From contig NZ_CP117883.1 of NCBI RefSeq assembly GCF_028736215.1, forward strand, positions 5,084,001 to 5,148,000: a stretch of DNA of 64,000 nt, given 5' to 3'. Made by a program: the position numbers and the translations under genes. Below, piece by piece: positions 8,617-16,844 of this stretch (position 1 is its first letter; each line of letters opens with the position of its first letter). The notes beneath the pieces were generated by a model. The model worked only from the letters and a program-made list of their open reading frames with translations. It was not told the origin of the DNA and ran no database searches. The stretch is from Mucilaginibacter sp. KACC 22773 (GTDB taxonomy: Bacteria > Bacteroidota > Bacteroidia > Sphingobacteriales > Sphingobacteriaceae).

Positions 8617-9453
8617 CTACAACTTATTCAGCTCATCCATCAAAACCTTACTTACCCTGTTAAAATAGCGCCTTACGCCAAAGCCCATTACAGTTTGGAT
8701 GCCGCGGGTGGCGTTGGTTAAAAACACTTCGTCGGCCTCGTAGAGGATGTCAGGGTTTATCTGGGCTTCGGTAATATCTATATTGTTATCCTGGGCAAGC
8801 TTTATCACTACCTGGCGCATTACACCTTCTACACAACCTTCGCTTAGTGCTGGTGTGTACAGGTGGTTCTGGTAATGGATAAATATATTTGAACTGCTTG
8901 CCTCGCACAAAAAGCCGCTTTGGTTCAGCAGGAATACATCATCAAGTTTATTTTGAGTTTTATAGATACCCGCCATTACATAAATAAGTGAGTTACAGGT
9001 TTTGATATTGGATAGGTAATTGGATGGCTTGGGTAATTCGGTAAATACATCCATAATCAACCCCTTCTCATTCAAAAAGTACCGTGGCTCGTCAGATGCG
9101 GTAAGCTCCAGGCAATAGCCCATTTTATTTTGAGTAGGCGTATACAAGCCCTCGGCGTCCCGATAAACAGTGAGGCGCAGCCGGCCATGTCTTACTTTGT
9201 TGCGGCGGGCAAGTTCCTCCACAATATCTTTTAAAAACCAGGTATCCATTTGCGAGTAACCATCAATTTTAAGCGCCTTCATACCGCGTTGCAGGCGGTC
9301 GGCGTGCAAATCGGCAAATTTAAGCTGTCCTTTCATCAGGCGCATACTCTCAAACAAACCGTCGCCATATTTAAATGCCCGGTTAGCCACACTAAGCAGC
9401 AAGCTGCCTTGAGGAAGTATTTGTCCGTTAAAATTGATTAACACTGGTGTCAT
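8617..9453 (-). CDS. Class IV PLP-dependent aminotransferase (4-amino-4-deoxychorismate lyase or BCAT-like)
   Basis: A 278-residue fold-type IV PLP enzyme. The catalytic lysine is K151 (NYLSNIKTCNSL), the phosphate-side motif CEASSSNIF is at about 183-191, and TNATRGIQTV sits near the C-terminus. The family holds 4-amino-4-deoxychorismate lyase (PabC), branched-chain aminotransferases and D-amino acid transaminases. The short length and the pabB homologue elsewhere in this window (27673) make PabC a reasonable guess, but genomic context does not settle it. The ATG lies beside a GTGCAGAT repeat (9457-9496). Confidence 0.85.
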   Translation of the reverse strand: MTPVLINFNGQILPQGSLLLSVANRAFKYGDGLFESMRLMKGQLKFADLHADRLQRGMKALKIDGYSQMDTWFLKDIVEELARRNKVRHGRLRLTVYRDAEGLYTPTQNKMGYCLELTASDEPRYFLNEKGLIMDVFTELPKPSNYLSNIKTCNSLIYVMAGIYKTQNKLDDVFLLNQSGFLCEASSSNIFIHYQNHLYTPALSEGCVEGVMRQVVIKLAQDNNIDITEAQINPDILYEADEVFLTNATRGIQTVMGFGVRRYFNRVSKVLMDELNKL

Positions 9454-9456
9454 TTT

Positions 9457-9496
9457 CAGATGTGCAGATTACAAGTGTGCAAATGTGCAGATTTTA
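9457..9496. repeat. ATGTGCAGAT short-word repeat, copy 1
   Basis: Imperfect tandem words of CAGATGTGCAGATT type directly upstream of the aminotransferase start. The same words recur at 32268-32338, 32463-32499 and 53650-53702. Confidence 0.65.
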
Positions 9497-9585
9497 AAAC
9501 CGGATTGATTTATAAATGCCGTTTGCTTTATTAAAACTTAAACTACTGTGCAAAAATTATGCATTTAGTCACAAATCACTCTTTA

Positions 9586-10641
9586 TTACTCCTCGCTATT
9601 GGCATTGGTCTGATTATCAGCCGCAGTATACCTGCGCCATTTTAGCAGCACGCTTTCAAAATCGGGAGGCAGTGGCGATTCAAACAGGATTTGCTTTTTC
9701 TGGGTTGGATGTAAAAAGCCAAGGGTTTGGGCATGCAGCGCCTGGCGGGGCATCAGCTCAAAACAATTTTCTACAAATTGCTTGTATTTACTGAATACCG
9801 TCCCCTTCAAAATCTTATCTCCACCATAGGTAGCATCGCTAAACAAGGGGTGGCCTATATGCCGCATATGCGCGCGAATCTGGTGGGTACGGCCGGTTTC
9901 CAGCTGGCATTCTATCAGGGTAACATACCCCATACGTTCCAATACCTTGTAGTGCGTTACCGACCATTTGCCTTTCTCCGGGTCGTCATAAATAGACATT
10001 ACCCGCCTATCGGCAATGCTGCGGCCAATATAGCCCGTTACAGTGCCATCTTCAACCAAATCGCCCCAAACCAGGGCTATGTATTTGCGGGTAATGGTGT
10101 GGTCAAAAAACTGCTTGGCCAGCCAGCTCATAGAGCGCTCATTTTTGCTGATGAGCAACAGACCCGAGGTGTCTTTATCAATACGATGTACCAGGCCCGG
10201 CCGGCCATCATTACCCGGCAATGTTGGCAACTGCTGAAAGTGGTAAACCAAAGCATTTACCAATGTGCCGGTATAATTATTATAACCGGGATGTACCACC
10301 ATGCCGGCAGCTTTATCAACCACCAGTACGTCATCATCCTCATAAACAATATTAATGGGGATATTTTCAGGATAAACCTCCGTGTCTCGGGGCGGATGGG
10401 GCAATACAACCGAAATTACATCCAGCGGTTTTACCCGGTAGCTGCTTTTTATAGGCTTATCATTTACCAGTACATTTCCCAGTTCGATGGCATTCTGGAT
10501 GCGGTTGCGCGAGGCATTCTCAACCCGGTGCATCAAAAATTTATCAATACGCAGCAGCGACTGACCCTTATCAACCACAACGCGTAAGTGTTCAAATAAA
10601 TCCTGTTCTTCCTGCTCTATCAGCTCGGGTTCGTATGCCAT
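9586..10641 (-). CDS. RluA/RluD-family 23S rRNA pseudouridine synthase
   Basis: A 351-residue enzyme that isomerises uridine to pseudouridine in RNA, probably 23S rRNA as for RluD. An S4 RNA-binding domain covers about 26-90 (LRIDKFLMHRVENASRNRIQ). The catalytic domain has the signature GLVHRIDKDTSGLLLI, with D155 as catalytic aspartate. RTHQIRAHMRHIGHPLFSD is the conserved C-terminal block. Full length. A TACTTTTG element lies 7 bases before the ATG. Confidence 0.95.
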   Translation of the reverse strand: MAYEPELIEQEEQDLFEHLRVVVDKGQSLLRIDKFLMHRVENASRNRIQNAIELGNVLVNDKPIKSSYRVKPLDVISVVLPHPPRDTEVYPENIPINIVYEDDDVLVVDKAAGMVVHPGYNNYTGTLVNALVYHFQQLPTLPGNDGRPGLVHRIDKDTSGLLLISKNERSMSWLAKQFFDHTITRKYIALVWGDLVEDGTVTGYIGRSIADRRVMSIYDDPEKGKWSVTHYKVLERMGYVTLIECQLETGRTHQIRAHMRHIGHPLFSDATYGGDKILKGTVFSKYKQFVENCFELMPRQALHAQTLGFLHPTQKKQILFESPLPPDFESVLLKWRRYTAADNQTNANSEE

Positions 10642-10648
10642 TTGGGCG

Positions 10649-10656
10649 CAAAAGTA
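10649..10656 (-). promoter_or_regulatory. Putative -7 element (TACTTTTG) for the rluD-like gene
   Basis: On the minus strand TACTTTTG matches TAnnTTTG and sits 7 bases before the start codon at 10641, so the 5' untranslated leader would be very short or absent. No -33 match is evident. Confidence 0.4.
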
Positions 10657-10716
10657 ATCGTTTTTTGTGGTAGGTTAAGCGTAATATTGCAATAGCATTA
10701 AGGGCAGGTTATTTTT

Positions 10717-11604
10717 ATGAATATTGATCTCGAAATTTTTAGTCCGGTACATCAAATTACAAATCCGTTGTTTGATGCACACAAGGTTAAAGTTTTTTTG
10801 AAACGGGACGATCTCATTCACCCCATGATATCGGGCAATAAATGGCGCAAACTTAAATACCTGCTAAAGTCGGCTCAAAACCAACGCAAAAGTCACCTGG
10901 TAACATTTGGCGGGGCTTACTCCAACCACTTACTGGCAACAGCAGCGGCGGCAGCCAAATTCGGGTTCAAATCTACAGGTATTGTGCGCGGAGAAGAAGT
11001 TGACAACAATACGCTGTTTTTATGCAAACTACACGGCATGCAGCTGGTATTTACCGATAGGGATAGTTACCGCAATAAACCAGCATTATTCCAAAAACAT
11101 TTTGGCGATAATGAGCAGGCTTTTTTTATTGGCGAAGGCGGCTCATCTGCAGAAGGCGCCCAGGGCTGCGCCGAACTGGTAAACGAACTAACCGACAGCT
11201 ACGACCATATTTTTTGCGCCTGCGGCACCGGAACCACTGCGGCGGGCATTATTAACGGATTAATCAACCATCAACTTACAACAAAATTTAACGCTATACC
11301 CGTGTTTAAAAACGGAGGGTTTATCCGGGACGAGATTAACCATTTTTTAACAACTCCTGTCGATTATGACCTGCATACCGACTACCATTTTGGCGGATAC
11401 GGCAAAGCAACCGACGAGCTTATCGGTTTTATCAAGCAGTTTGTTGCTGCCACCGGCATTGTTATTGAACCCGTATATACCGGTAAAATGATGTATGCTT
11501 TATACGACCTGATTGGCAAAGGGCATTTTAAACCCGGTAGTAAAATACTGGCCATCCATAGCGGCGGCATTTGGGGATTATTGGGTATGAAGGATAGGTT
11601 TTAG
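10717..11604 (+). CDS. 1-aminocyclopropane-1-carboxylate deaminase / D-cysteine desulfhydrase family protein
   Basis: A 295-residue fold-type II PLP enzyme. The PLP lysine is in ISGNKWRKLKYLL (K42). VTFGGAYSNHLLATAAAAAKFG binds the substrate carboxylate, and CGTGTTAAGI forms the phosphate-binding loop. Members deaminate 1-aminocyclopropane-1-carboxylate or release sulfide from D-cysteine; the W after GNK and the shorter length (about 295 versus 330) argue for the broader D-cysteine desulfhydrase-like group. It diverges from the rluD-like gene and is transcribed alone. Confidence 0.88.
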   Translation: MNIDLEIFSPVHQITNPLFDAHKVKVFLKRDDLIHPMISGNKWRKLKYLLKSAQNQRKSHLVTFGGAYSNHLLATAAAAAKFGFKSTGIVRGEEVDNNTLFLCKLHGMQLVFTDRDSYRNKPALFQKHFGDNEQAFFIGEGGSSAEGAQGCAELVNELTDSYDHIFCACGTGTTAAGIINGLINHQLTTKFNAIPVFKNGGFIRDEINHFLTTPVDYDLHTDYHFGGYGKATDELIGFIKQFVAATGIVIEPVYTGKMMYALYDLIGKGHFKPGSKILAIHSGGIWGLLGMKDRF

Positions 11605-11709
11605 CGTAAAGTTTGTTATCCATAATATTATGTCATTGCGAGTACATATCAGGATGATCCTGAAAAAAACAGGGATTACATGTTGGCTTTAGAGCCTCAC
11701 AACAACCAT

Positions 11710-11793
11710 GTCATTGCGAGCGTAGCGCGGCAATCGCGAACTCTGCAAGTCTACCCTGTATAGTTCGCGATTGCTTCGTTCCTTATAATGACG
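11710..11793. repeat. REP-like palindromic element, copy 1 (diverged)
   Basis: An imperfect palindrome starting GTCATTGCGAGCG and ending TTATAATGACG, with inner arms AATCGCGAACT and AGTTCGCGATT. It is related to the two tighter copies at 42137-42217 and 54839-54917. Confidence 0.65.
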
Positions 11794-11889
11794 TCGATAT
11801 AAGCTATTGATTATCAGATGTATTTCCATCCCCTTGTCGAGAGAGGGCGGGGTGGAAAGTGCGGTACCAGGTTTTTTTTAGCACCAAAG

Positions 11890-11985
11890 TGTACTGTACC
11901 GGTAAAAGTGATACACCCTGACACATCCTGGTACGGGGTGGCACGCCCTGGTACACCCTGGTACGGGGTGGTACACTACTGGGGT
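11890..11985. repeat. GGTACGGGGTGG tandem/palindromic words
   Basis: Two copies of CCTGGTACGGGGTGG and several ACACCCTGG words alternate, each partly self-complementary (CACCC against GGGTG). No coding capacity of note. Confidence 0.55.
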
Positions 11986-12248
11986 TAATATTTTAAGTAA
12001 AACAAAACAATCAGCGACAAGTGCTTGGGGTCGCAGGCAGGGGTGTGTTTTTCCGCGTTTCATTGCACGTGCATAAACACACCTCTCCGACCTCTTGAAA
12101 GGGGAATCGCACATTTCCACCGTTTTTTTAGGGGAATCCGTAAAATTTTGTGTCTACACATTCAGCACAATTTGCAATCACGTCATCCCCATTTTTTTTC
12201 AGGGATATCCTGATAGGTACTCGCAATGACATAGTTTTACATTTCTTT

Positions 12249-12704
12249 TTAAAGCACCTTAACCGCCTGCCGGGCCAGTAATTGCCATTCCTTTCCATTT
12301 TTCACCCAAACCAACAAAACACCCAGCTTAACGGTGCCCGGGCCTTTGCCAGCATCGTTGGTAGCTGCCGATAGTATGTGCCTGACTATAGCCGTATTAC
12401 CCGATATGGTAATTGTTTGCCCCGTAAAGTCAACAGCTGTAAAAACCGATGCGCCGCTGGTAAAGCTGTGTATAAACTCCTTTTTGTTTTGCACTTTACC
12501 ACTGGAGTGGCCGTAGCTCAGGCTGTCGGCCGCTATTTTATCCAGGGCTACGCTATCCGCACTTATCATTGTAAGGCGCAGGCGTTCAACTGCATTGGCA
12601 ACTTCTTTAGTATGCGGATTTTGTTGGGCATCCGCTGCTCCCGGGGCAATAACACTCATAATCATCAAAAAAAACAGGGTTTTAATGCCGTTAAATATTT
12701 TCAT
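12249..12704 (-). CDS. Secreted NTF2/SnoaL-like (DUF4440-type) protein
   Basis: A 151-residue protein with a signal peptide (residues about 1-26, ending GAADAQ) and one cone-shaped NTF2-like domain (VERLRLTMISADSVALDKI, GNTAIVRHILSA, LLVWVKNGKEWQLLARQAV). Such domains bind small ligands; no catalytic residue can be assigned. It lies 27 bases downstream of the sugar-hydrolase-associated gene on the same strand and may share its transcript, which links it loosely to the uronate group. Confidence 0.82.
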   Translation of the reverse strand: MKIFNGIKTLFFLMIMSVIAPGAADAQQNPHTKEVANAVERLRLTMISADSVALDKIAADSLSYGHSSGKVQNKKEFIHSFTSGASVFTAVDFTGQTITISGNTAIVRHILSAATNDAGKGPGTVKLGVLLVWVKNGKEWQLLARQAVKVL

Positions 12705-12731
12705 AGTTGTTTAATTGGGTAATCGTCGTTT

Positions 12732-13520
12732 TTACTTTTTTTTAACCTGGACCAGCAACCATGCCGATATATCATTTGCGGCCTTATCATTTTCATATCC
12801 GGCCGGCAAACGCCCATTGGTATACTCGTTGTAAAGCCATGGGTCGGCAATGGCCAGTACAGTTCCTTTGCCAAATTTAGCCTGGGCTATTAAGGTTAAT
12901 CCGTTTTTTACCAAAGCGGGCTTTGCTGGCAAAGTTGTACTTATGGAGCACACATCTTTCATAAATATTTTTTGCGCGGTTTTAAAAAGCGGGTTGCCGG
13001 TGGTTATAATAGCGCCGTCTTCAAAATGATTATCGTCAATTACATGATTTTGCAAATCGTTATTAAAATTCATTCCGAATTTATTGGCCAGTATGTTAAA
13101 GTGGGGCAGCTCAACATTGGCGCTATCATTCGCAAGCATCACCAATACGCCGCCGGCTTTTACCCATTGGGCAATGACAGCTGCGTCCTGCTGGGTTATA
13201 TAGTTGGGTTTGGGGCTCTCCTTTTTAGTATCTGGGTCAACAATGATATAAACGGATGAACCTTTTAAATTATCTACCGTGGGAGCAGTTGGAAGCGAAT
13301 CTAAAGTAGCGCCACATTTTTTGAAAGCATCTCCCCAAATTGAATAACCGGTATTTTCCTTTTCGTCCCATAAATAATGGAAGCGCTTAGCCTCGCCTGC
13401 AACGGTGTGCACTTCGCGGTTAAAATAGTAATCTAACCGCACAACCTGCGCTGTTGCTTTGTAGCCATGGCAAAGCATTAATACACCTACTAAACCCTTT
13501 ACAAATAACCGGTAACGCAT
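12732..13520 (-). CDS. Standalone rhamnogalacturonyl-hydrolase-associated domain protein
   Basis: The start is set at the ATG at 13520 because it gives a signal peptide (MRYRLFVKGLVGVLML, ending YKATA); a longer frame extends to 13601 without support. The mature part matches the accessory domain that in many Bacteroidota is fused to GH88/GH105 unsaturated rhamnogalacturonyl hydrolases: VRLDYYFNREVH, SSVYIIVDPDTKKESPKPNY, WVKAGGVLVMLAND, GKGTVLAIADPWLYNEYTNG. The hydrolase domain itself is absent, so this is a single-domain, 262-residue relative. The fold looks like class I glutamine amidotransferase. It lies next to kduI-type genes, supporting a role in pectin-derived sugar use. Confidence 0.78.
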   Translation of the reverse strand: MRYRLFVKGLVGVLMLCHGYKATAQVVRLDYYFNREVHTVAGEAKRFHYLWDEKENTGYSIWGDAFKKCGATLDSLPTAPTVDNLKGSSVYIIVDPDTKKESPKPNYITQQDAAVIAQWVKAGGVLVMLANDSANVELPHFNILANKFGMNFNNDLQNHVIDDNHFEDGAIITTGNPLFKTAQKIFMKDVCSISTTLPAKPALVKNGLTLIAQAKFGKGTVLAIADPWLYNEYTNGRLPAGYENDKAANDISAWLLVQVKKK

Positions 13521-13689
13521 AATTATGAAATTTAAAAGCCAATATAGACACAAAATATAACTGGTTTTCAAATGTATTGCCGAACAGACAATTTTATACA
13601 ATACAATAACGAAATATTTACTACATCGATATAGTTATATTATAGAAGCTGAAAGCAGAATGCATAAGGCTTAAAGCCAATAACAAAAG

Positions 13690-14724
13690 TTAAAGGCCTG
13701 ATCGTGATGAATCGCGGATACAAACCTGGGTGGGTAAAACAACAGTTTCAAATTCGGTTACAGGCCTGCGGCTCTCAATCAAACTGATAAGCATTTCGGT
13801 GGCTTTTTTCCCTATCTCAAACCCAGGTTGGTACACCGTACTCAGCGATGGGTTTAAAACATCGGCCAATTGGGTATTGGTAAAGCCAAGCAAGGCAATA
13901 TCGGCAGGTATTTTAAATCCCAGCCTATGCAACAACACCAGGGTTGTGGTAGTTATCCTGTCGGATGCGGTAAAAATAGCATCGGGACGATTGGGTGAAA
14001 GAAGCAATTCGTTGAGGGCGTTTTCAATCTCGACGAGGTCTTTACCTCCATGAAGGCAATATTTTATAAAACCATCGTTTTGCTTCAGGTTGTTTTGGGC
14101 AAGGGCAGCCTGGTATCCTTTTAAGCGCTCGGCAGTGATGGATACGTTTACCGAACTTGTTATATGCGCAATTTTGCGATACCCGGCCTCAATTAATGAT
14201 TGTGTTGCTTCAAAAGCGCCCTGAAAATTATCGGCAATTACTTTGTGAGTATCTATTTCGTCGCTTACACGATCAAAGAAAACAATGGGCAGGCCCTTTT
14301 CGTGAAGATCTTTAAGATGGGACACATCGGCCGTTTCTGTTGATAAGGATATGAGCAAACCATCAATTGCGCGGTACATCAAATGGCTTACGTTTAATTT
14401 TTCAAGCTCGTACGATTCATGTGTTTGGGTAATAAACACATTGTAGCCGCTGGCGTGAGCAACAAACTCGATGCCGTTAATAACCTGTGAAAAAAAATGA
14501 TTATCGATGGTAGATACAACTATGCCCAAGGATTTGCTGCTACCCTTTTTTAAGCTTCGGGCCATGTGATTGGGCTGGTAGTTAAGCCTTTTTGCACACT
14601 CACGTACAAGCGCTTTGGTTTTTTCGCTTATTTCATAACTATCCTTGAGTGCTTTAGATACCGCCGACGTGGAAATCCCCAGTTCTTTAGCAATATCCTT
14701 TATGGTAACAACCGCGAAATTCAT
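13690..14724 (-). CDS. LacI-family transcriptional regulator
   Basis: A 344-residue repressor. The helix-turn-helix is at the N-terminus (VTIKDIAKELGISTSAVSKA, hinge NYQPNHMARSLKKGSSKSLG), followed by a periplasmic-binding-protein-like effector domain (LGIVVSTIDNHFFSQVINGI to the C-terminus). The ATG at 14724 is preferred over a GTG 24 bases upstream because it puts the HTH near residue 1. It lies in the same direction downstream of kduI and the SDR gene, so it probably controls them in response to a uronate breakdown product. Its own operator cannot be identified with confidence. Confidence 0.92.
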   Translation of the reverse strand: MNFAVVTIKDIAKELGISTSAVSKALKDSYEISEKTKALVRECAKRLNYQPNHMARSLKKGSSKSLGIVVSTIDNHFFSQVINGIEFVAHASGYNVFITQTHESYELEKLNVSHLMYRAIDGLLISLSTETADVSHLKDLHEKGLPIVFFDRVSDEIDTHKVIADNFQGAFEATQSLIEAGYRKIAHITSSVNVSITAERLKGYQAALAQNNLKQNDGFIKYCLHGGKDLVEIENALNELLLSPNRPDAIFTASDRITTTTLVLLHRLGFKIPADIALLGFTNTQLADVLNPSLSTVYQPGFEIGKKATEMLISLIESRRPVTEFETVVLPTQVCIRDSSRSGL

Positions 14725-14836
14725 ATCCCTTTTTAGCTTTAACGGCACGTTTAATTACAATTGTAATTTATTGCAGTTAACAAACCTAAAATAATTGAGA
14801 TAAAATTTCGCGATAAAAAGAAGTGCTATCAAATTG

Positions 14837-15652
14837 TTACACGCCGCCAAAAATAGAAAAACCGCCATCTACGCAGATCATGGACCCGGTTACAAATTTA
14901 GATGCATCGCTTAGCAACCATATCAGCGCGCCAATCAGTTCATCCGGGTGGCCAAAACGTTTAAACGGCGTTTGTTTTATCACCAGTTGGCCACGGTCGG
15001 TATAGCCGCCTTCGGGTTTGGTGAGCAGGTTCCGGTTTTGCTCGGTCAGGAAAAATCCCGGCGCAAGTGCATTCATCCTGATGGCATCGCCATAGCGGTT
15101 GGCTAACTCAACTGCAAACCATTGGTTGTAACAATCAACAGCCGCTTTGCCTATATTGTAACCCAATACTTTAGTAATAGCCCGCTTTGAATTCATCGAC
15201 GAGATATTAACAATACTACCCTTGCCGGTTTGCGCAATAGCCTCGCCAAATACCTGTGTGGGGATAATGGTGCCCCAGGTATTTAAGTCCATTACGGTTT
15301 TCATGCCGGCTATATTCATTTTAAAAACATCCTCATCGGGCTGTAAAACGCCTTGCGGCATGTTACCCCCTGCCCCATTCACCAGGCCATCCAACCTGCC
15401 AAATGTATCCATCAGTTTGGTTTTAGCGGCCTGCAGTTCTTCCTGGTTTAAAACATCGGCAACCAATGGCACCGCTTTGCCGCCATTTTGGTTAATAGCG
15501 TTGGCTCGCTCCTCGGCTACCTGGGCGTTGCGACCCAAAATACCTACGGCGCCGCCTGCTTCAACAATACCATTTATAAAGGCGTTACCCAATATGCCCG
15601 TGCCGCCTGTTACTACAATTACCTTACCGGCTAAAGAGAAATTATTTTCCAA
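14837..15652 (-). CDS. SDR-type D-mannonate oxidoreductase (fructuronate reductase)
   Basis: A 271-residue short-chain dehydrogenase. The cofactor loop TGGTGILG is at 15-22 and the active site is S151/S152, Y165 and K169 (NISSMNSK and GYNIGKAAV). The NGAGGN motif, the APGFFLTEQNRNLL segment and the VDGGFSIFGGV end are features of the SDR D-mannonate oxidoreductases that interconvert fructuronate and mannonate; KduD-type enzymes are shorter and differ here. The start is TTG at 15652, with no ATG available. It follows kduI by 25 bases on the same strand, forming a uronate operon. Confidence 0.87.
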   Translation of the reverse strand: MENNFSLAGKVIVVTGGTGILGNAFINGIVEAGGAVGILGRNAQVAEERANAINQNGGKAVPLVADVLNQEELQAAKTKLMDTFGRLDGLVNGAGGNMPQGVLQPDEDVFKMNIAGMKTVMDLNTWGTIIPTQVFGEAIAQTGKGSIVNISSMNSKRAITKVLGYNIGKAAVDCYNQWFAVELANRYGDAIRMNALAPGFFLTEQNRNLLTKPEGGYTDRGQLVIKQTPFKRFGHPDELIGALIWLLSDASKFVTGSMICVDGGFSIFGGV

Positions 15653-15677
15653 TGTATATTATTTTTATTGATGATGA

Positions 15678-16517
15678 TTACCTGAGGTCTGTAATAGCAA
15701 TGGGATCCATGTCGGTATAATCCAGATTTTCGCCCGCCATACCCCATATAAAGCTGTAGCTTGCTGTACCGCTACCCGAGTGAATGCTCCAGGGCGGCGA
15801 TACCACGGCATCGTAATTATTCATGGTGATGTGCCGGGTCTCGTTGCCCTCGCCCATATAGTGGAATATCTTCTGCCCCTCGGGCACATCAAAATAAAAA
15901 TAGGCCTCCATGCGGCGATCATGCACATGCGACGGCATGGTGTTCCATACGCTGCCGTCGTGCAAAATGGTAAGGCCCATAACCAACTGGCAGCTTTTGG
16001 TGCCTTCCAGGTGTATGTATTTATTAATAGTACGATGATTGGCTGTTGATGCCGAGCCAAGTGTAACTTTTACCGCATCAGCATGGGTTAACAATGTTGT
16101 TGGGTACGTTGCATGCGCCGGCGCCGAAAGCAAGTAAAAAACTGCCGGCTCATTACTATTTTTACTGACAAAATGCACACTTTTAGTGCCCTTGCCAAGG
16201 TATAGGCAATCAAGTTTCTTCACATCATAAGTAATGCCATCGGCTACTACAACTCCATCACCGGCTACGTTGATAATCCCTATCTCGCGGCGCTCTAAAA
16301 AATACTCCGCACGCAGGTTTGGATAATTTGGTAGCAGCAATTGAGTATCTGTAGGGTTGGCAAAGCCAACTATCATACGATCATAATGAGTATAGGTGCA
16401 GTTGATTTTACCTGGTTGTACCTGGTTATCTATCAAAAAACGCGACCGTATGGTAGCGGTATCATATCGTTTAAAATCTTCCGGATGTACACTTTGTATT
16501 ACTTTCAATGGTATCAT
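15678..16517 (-). CDS. kduI: 4-deoxy-L-threo-5-hexosulose-uronate ketol-isomerase
   Basis: A 279-residue cupin enzyme that isomerises 5-keto-4-deoxyuronate to 3-deoxy-D-glycero-2,5-hexodiulosonate during pectin breakdown. The zinc ligands are visible as H197, H199 and E204 (MPSHVHDRRMEAYFYF) and H246 (SPPWSIHSG), each one residue off the numbering I recall for E. coli KduI. Full length. It is the first gene of the kduI - SDR - lacI series and diverges from the OmpA gene over a 327-base gap. Confidence 0.96.
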   Translation of the reverse strand: MIPLKVIQSVHPEDFKRYDTATIRSRFLIDNQVQPGKINCTYTHYDRMIVGFANPTDTQLLLPNYPNLRAEYFLERREIGIINVAGDGVVVADGITYDVKKLDCLYLGKGTKSVHFVSKNSNEPAVFYLLSAPAHATYPTTLLTHADAVKVTLGSASTANHRTINKYIHLEGTKSCQLVMGLTILHDGSVWNTMPSHVHDRRMEAYFYFDVPEGQKIFHYMGEGNETRHITMNNYDAVVSPPWSIHSGSGTASYSFIWGMAGENLDYTDMDPIAITDLR

Positions 16518-16844
16518 GTATTAAGGTTAATCCATGCAATTCTACAACCCGCGCTATTAATTAAAAAGATATCCCTCGCTTATTTTTACTTCAACGTTGT
16601 AGTAGCACTGGTAAAGTTATAAATATTATCATTGGCCGTAGTTTTAAAACCAGTACGGATTGTATGAATGCAATAATTATAGGCCCATAAAATCCGCAAA
16701 ATACTTTTTTCAAAAAATATATCCCCTTAATAATTAATATTTTAAATAAAATATTTCTATAGCAGAAAACTTTTTTCAAAAAAATGAGTTTTTAGCATTA
16801 AATCATTAAGATTCTTAGTGATGTTTTATTAATAAATTAAAACT
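16518..16844. other. Divergent intergenic region between kduI and ompA-like gene
   Basis: 327 bases, strongly AT-rich (especially 16680-16830). It must hold promoters for both flanking genes and probably the LacI-type operator, but I see no exact TAnnTTTG box or convincing operator palindrome. Confidence 0.5.

Larger units (their letters stand above)
11631..12231. repeat. Inverted-repeat-bounded composite element
   Basis: The left arm (11631-11669) begins TGTCATTGCGAGTAC and continues through ATATCAGGAT to a run of A. The right arm (12193-12231) is its near-perfect reverse complement, ending GTACTCGCAATGACA. The arms are about 38 bases long and enclose about 520 bases with no gene but with another palindromic element. 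This could be a MITE-like unit or two opposed repeat copies. Confidence 0.6.
11605..12248. other. Gene-free repeat patchwork
   Basis: No convincing gene in 644 bases. The block contains a large inverted repeat (outer arms 11631-11669 and 12193-12231), a palindromic element (11710-11793), GGTACGGGGTGG-type words (11890-11985) and CCTCTCC/GAAAGGGGAA words near 12085-12110. Open frames on both strands here are short and of repeat-like composition. Confidence 0.8.

Noticed and set aside
8617..9453. Naming the class IV aminotransferase ilvE or pabC outright
   Set aside because: Fold-type IV subfamilies cannot be separated safely from the visible motifs, and pabB is 18 kb away.
9727..10587. Long plus-strand frame of 286 codons
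   Set aside because: It is antisense to the rluD-like gene, has no family features and arises from the codon usage of the real gene.
11878..12213. Short frames on both strands in the repeat patchwork
   Set aside because: Translations consist of repeat phrases and overlap palindromes; no start context or homology pattern.
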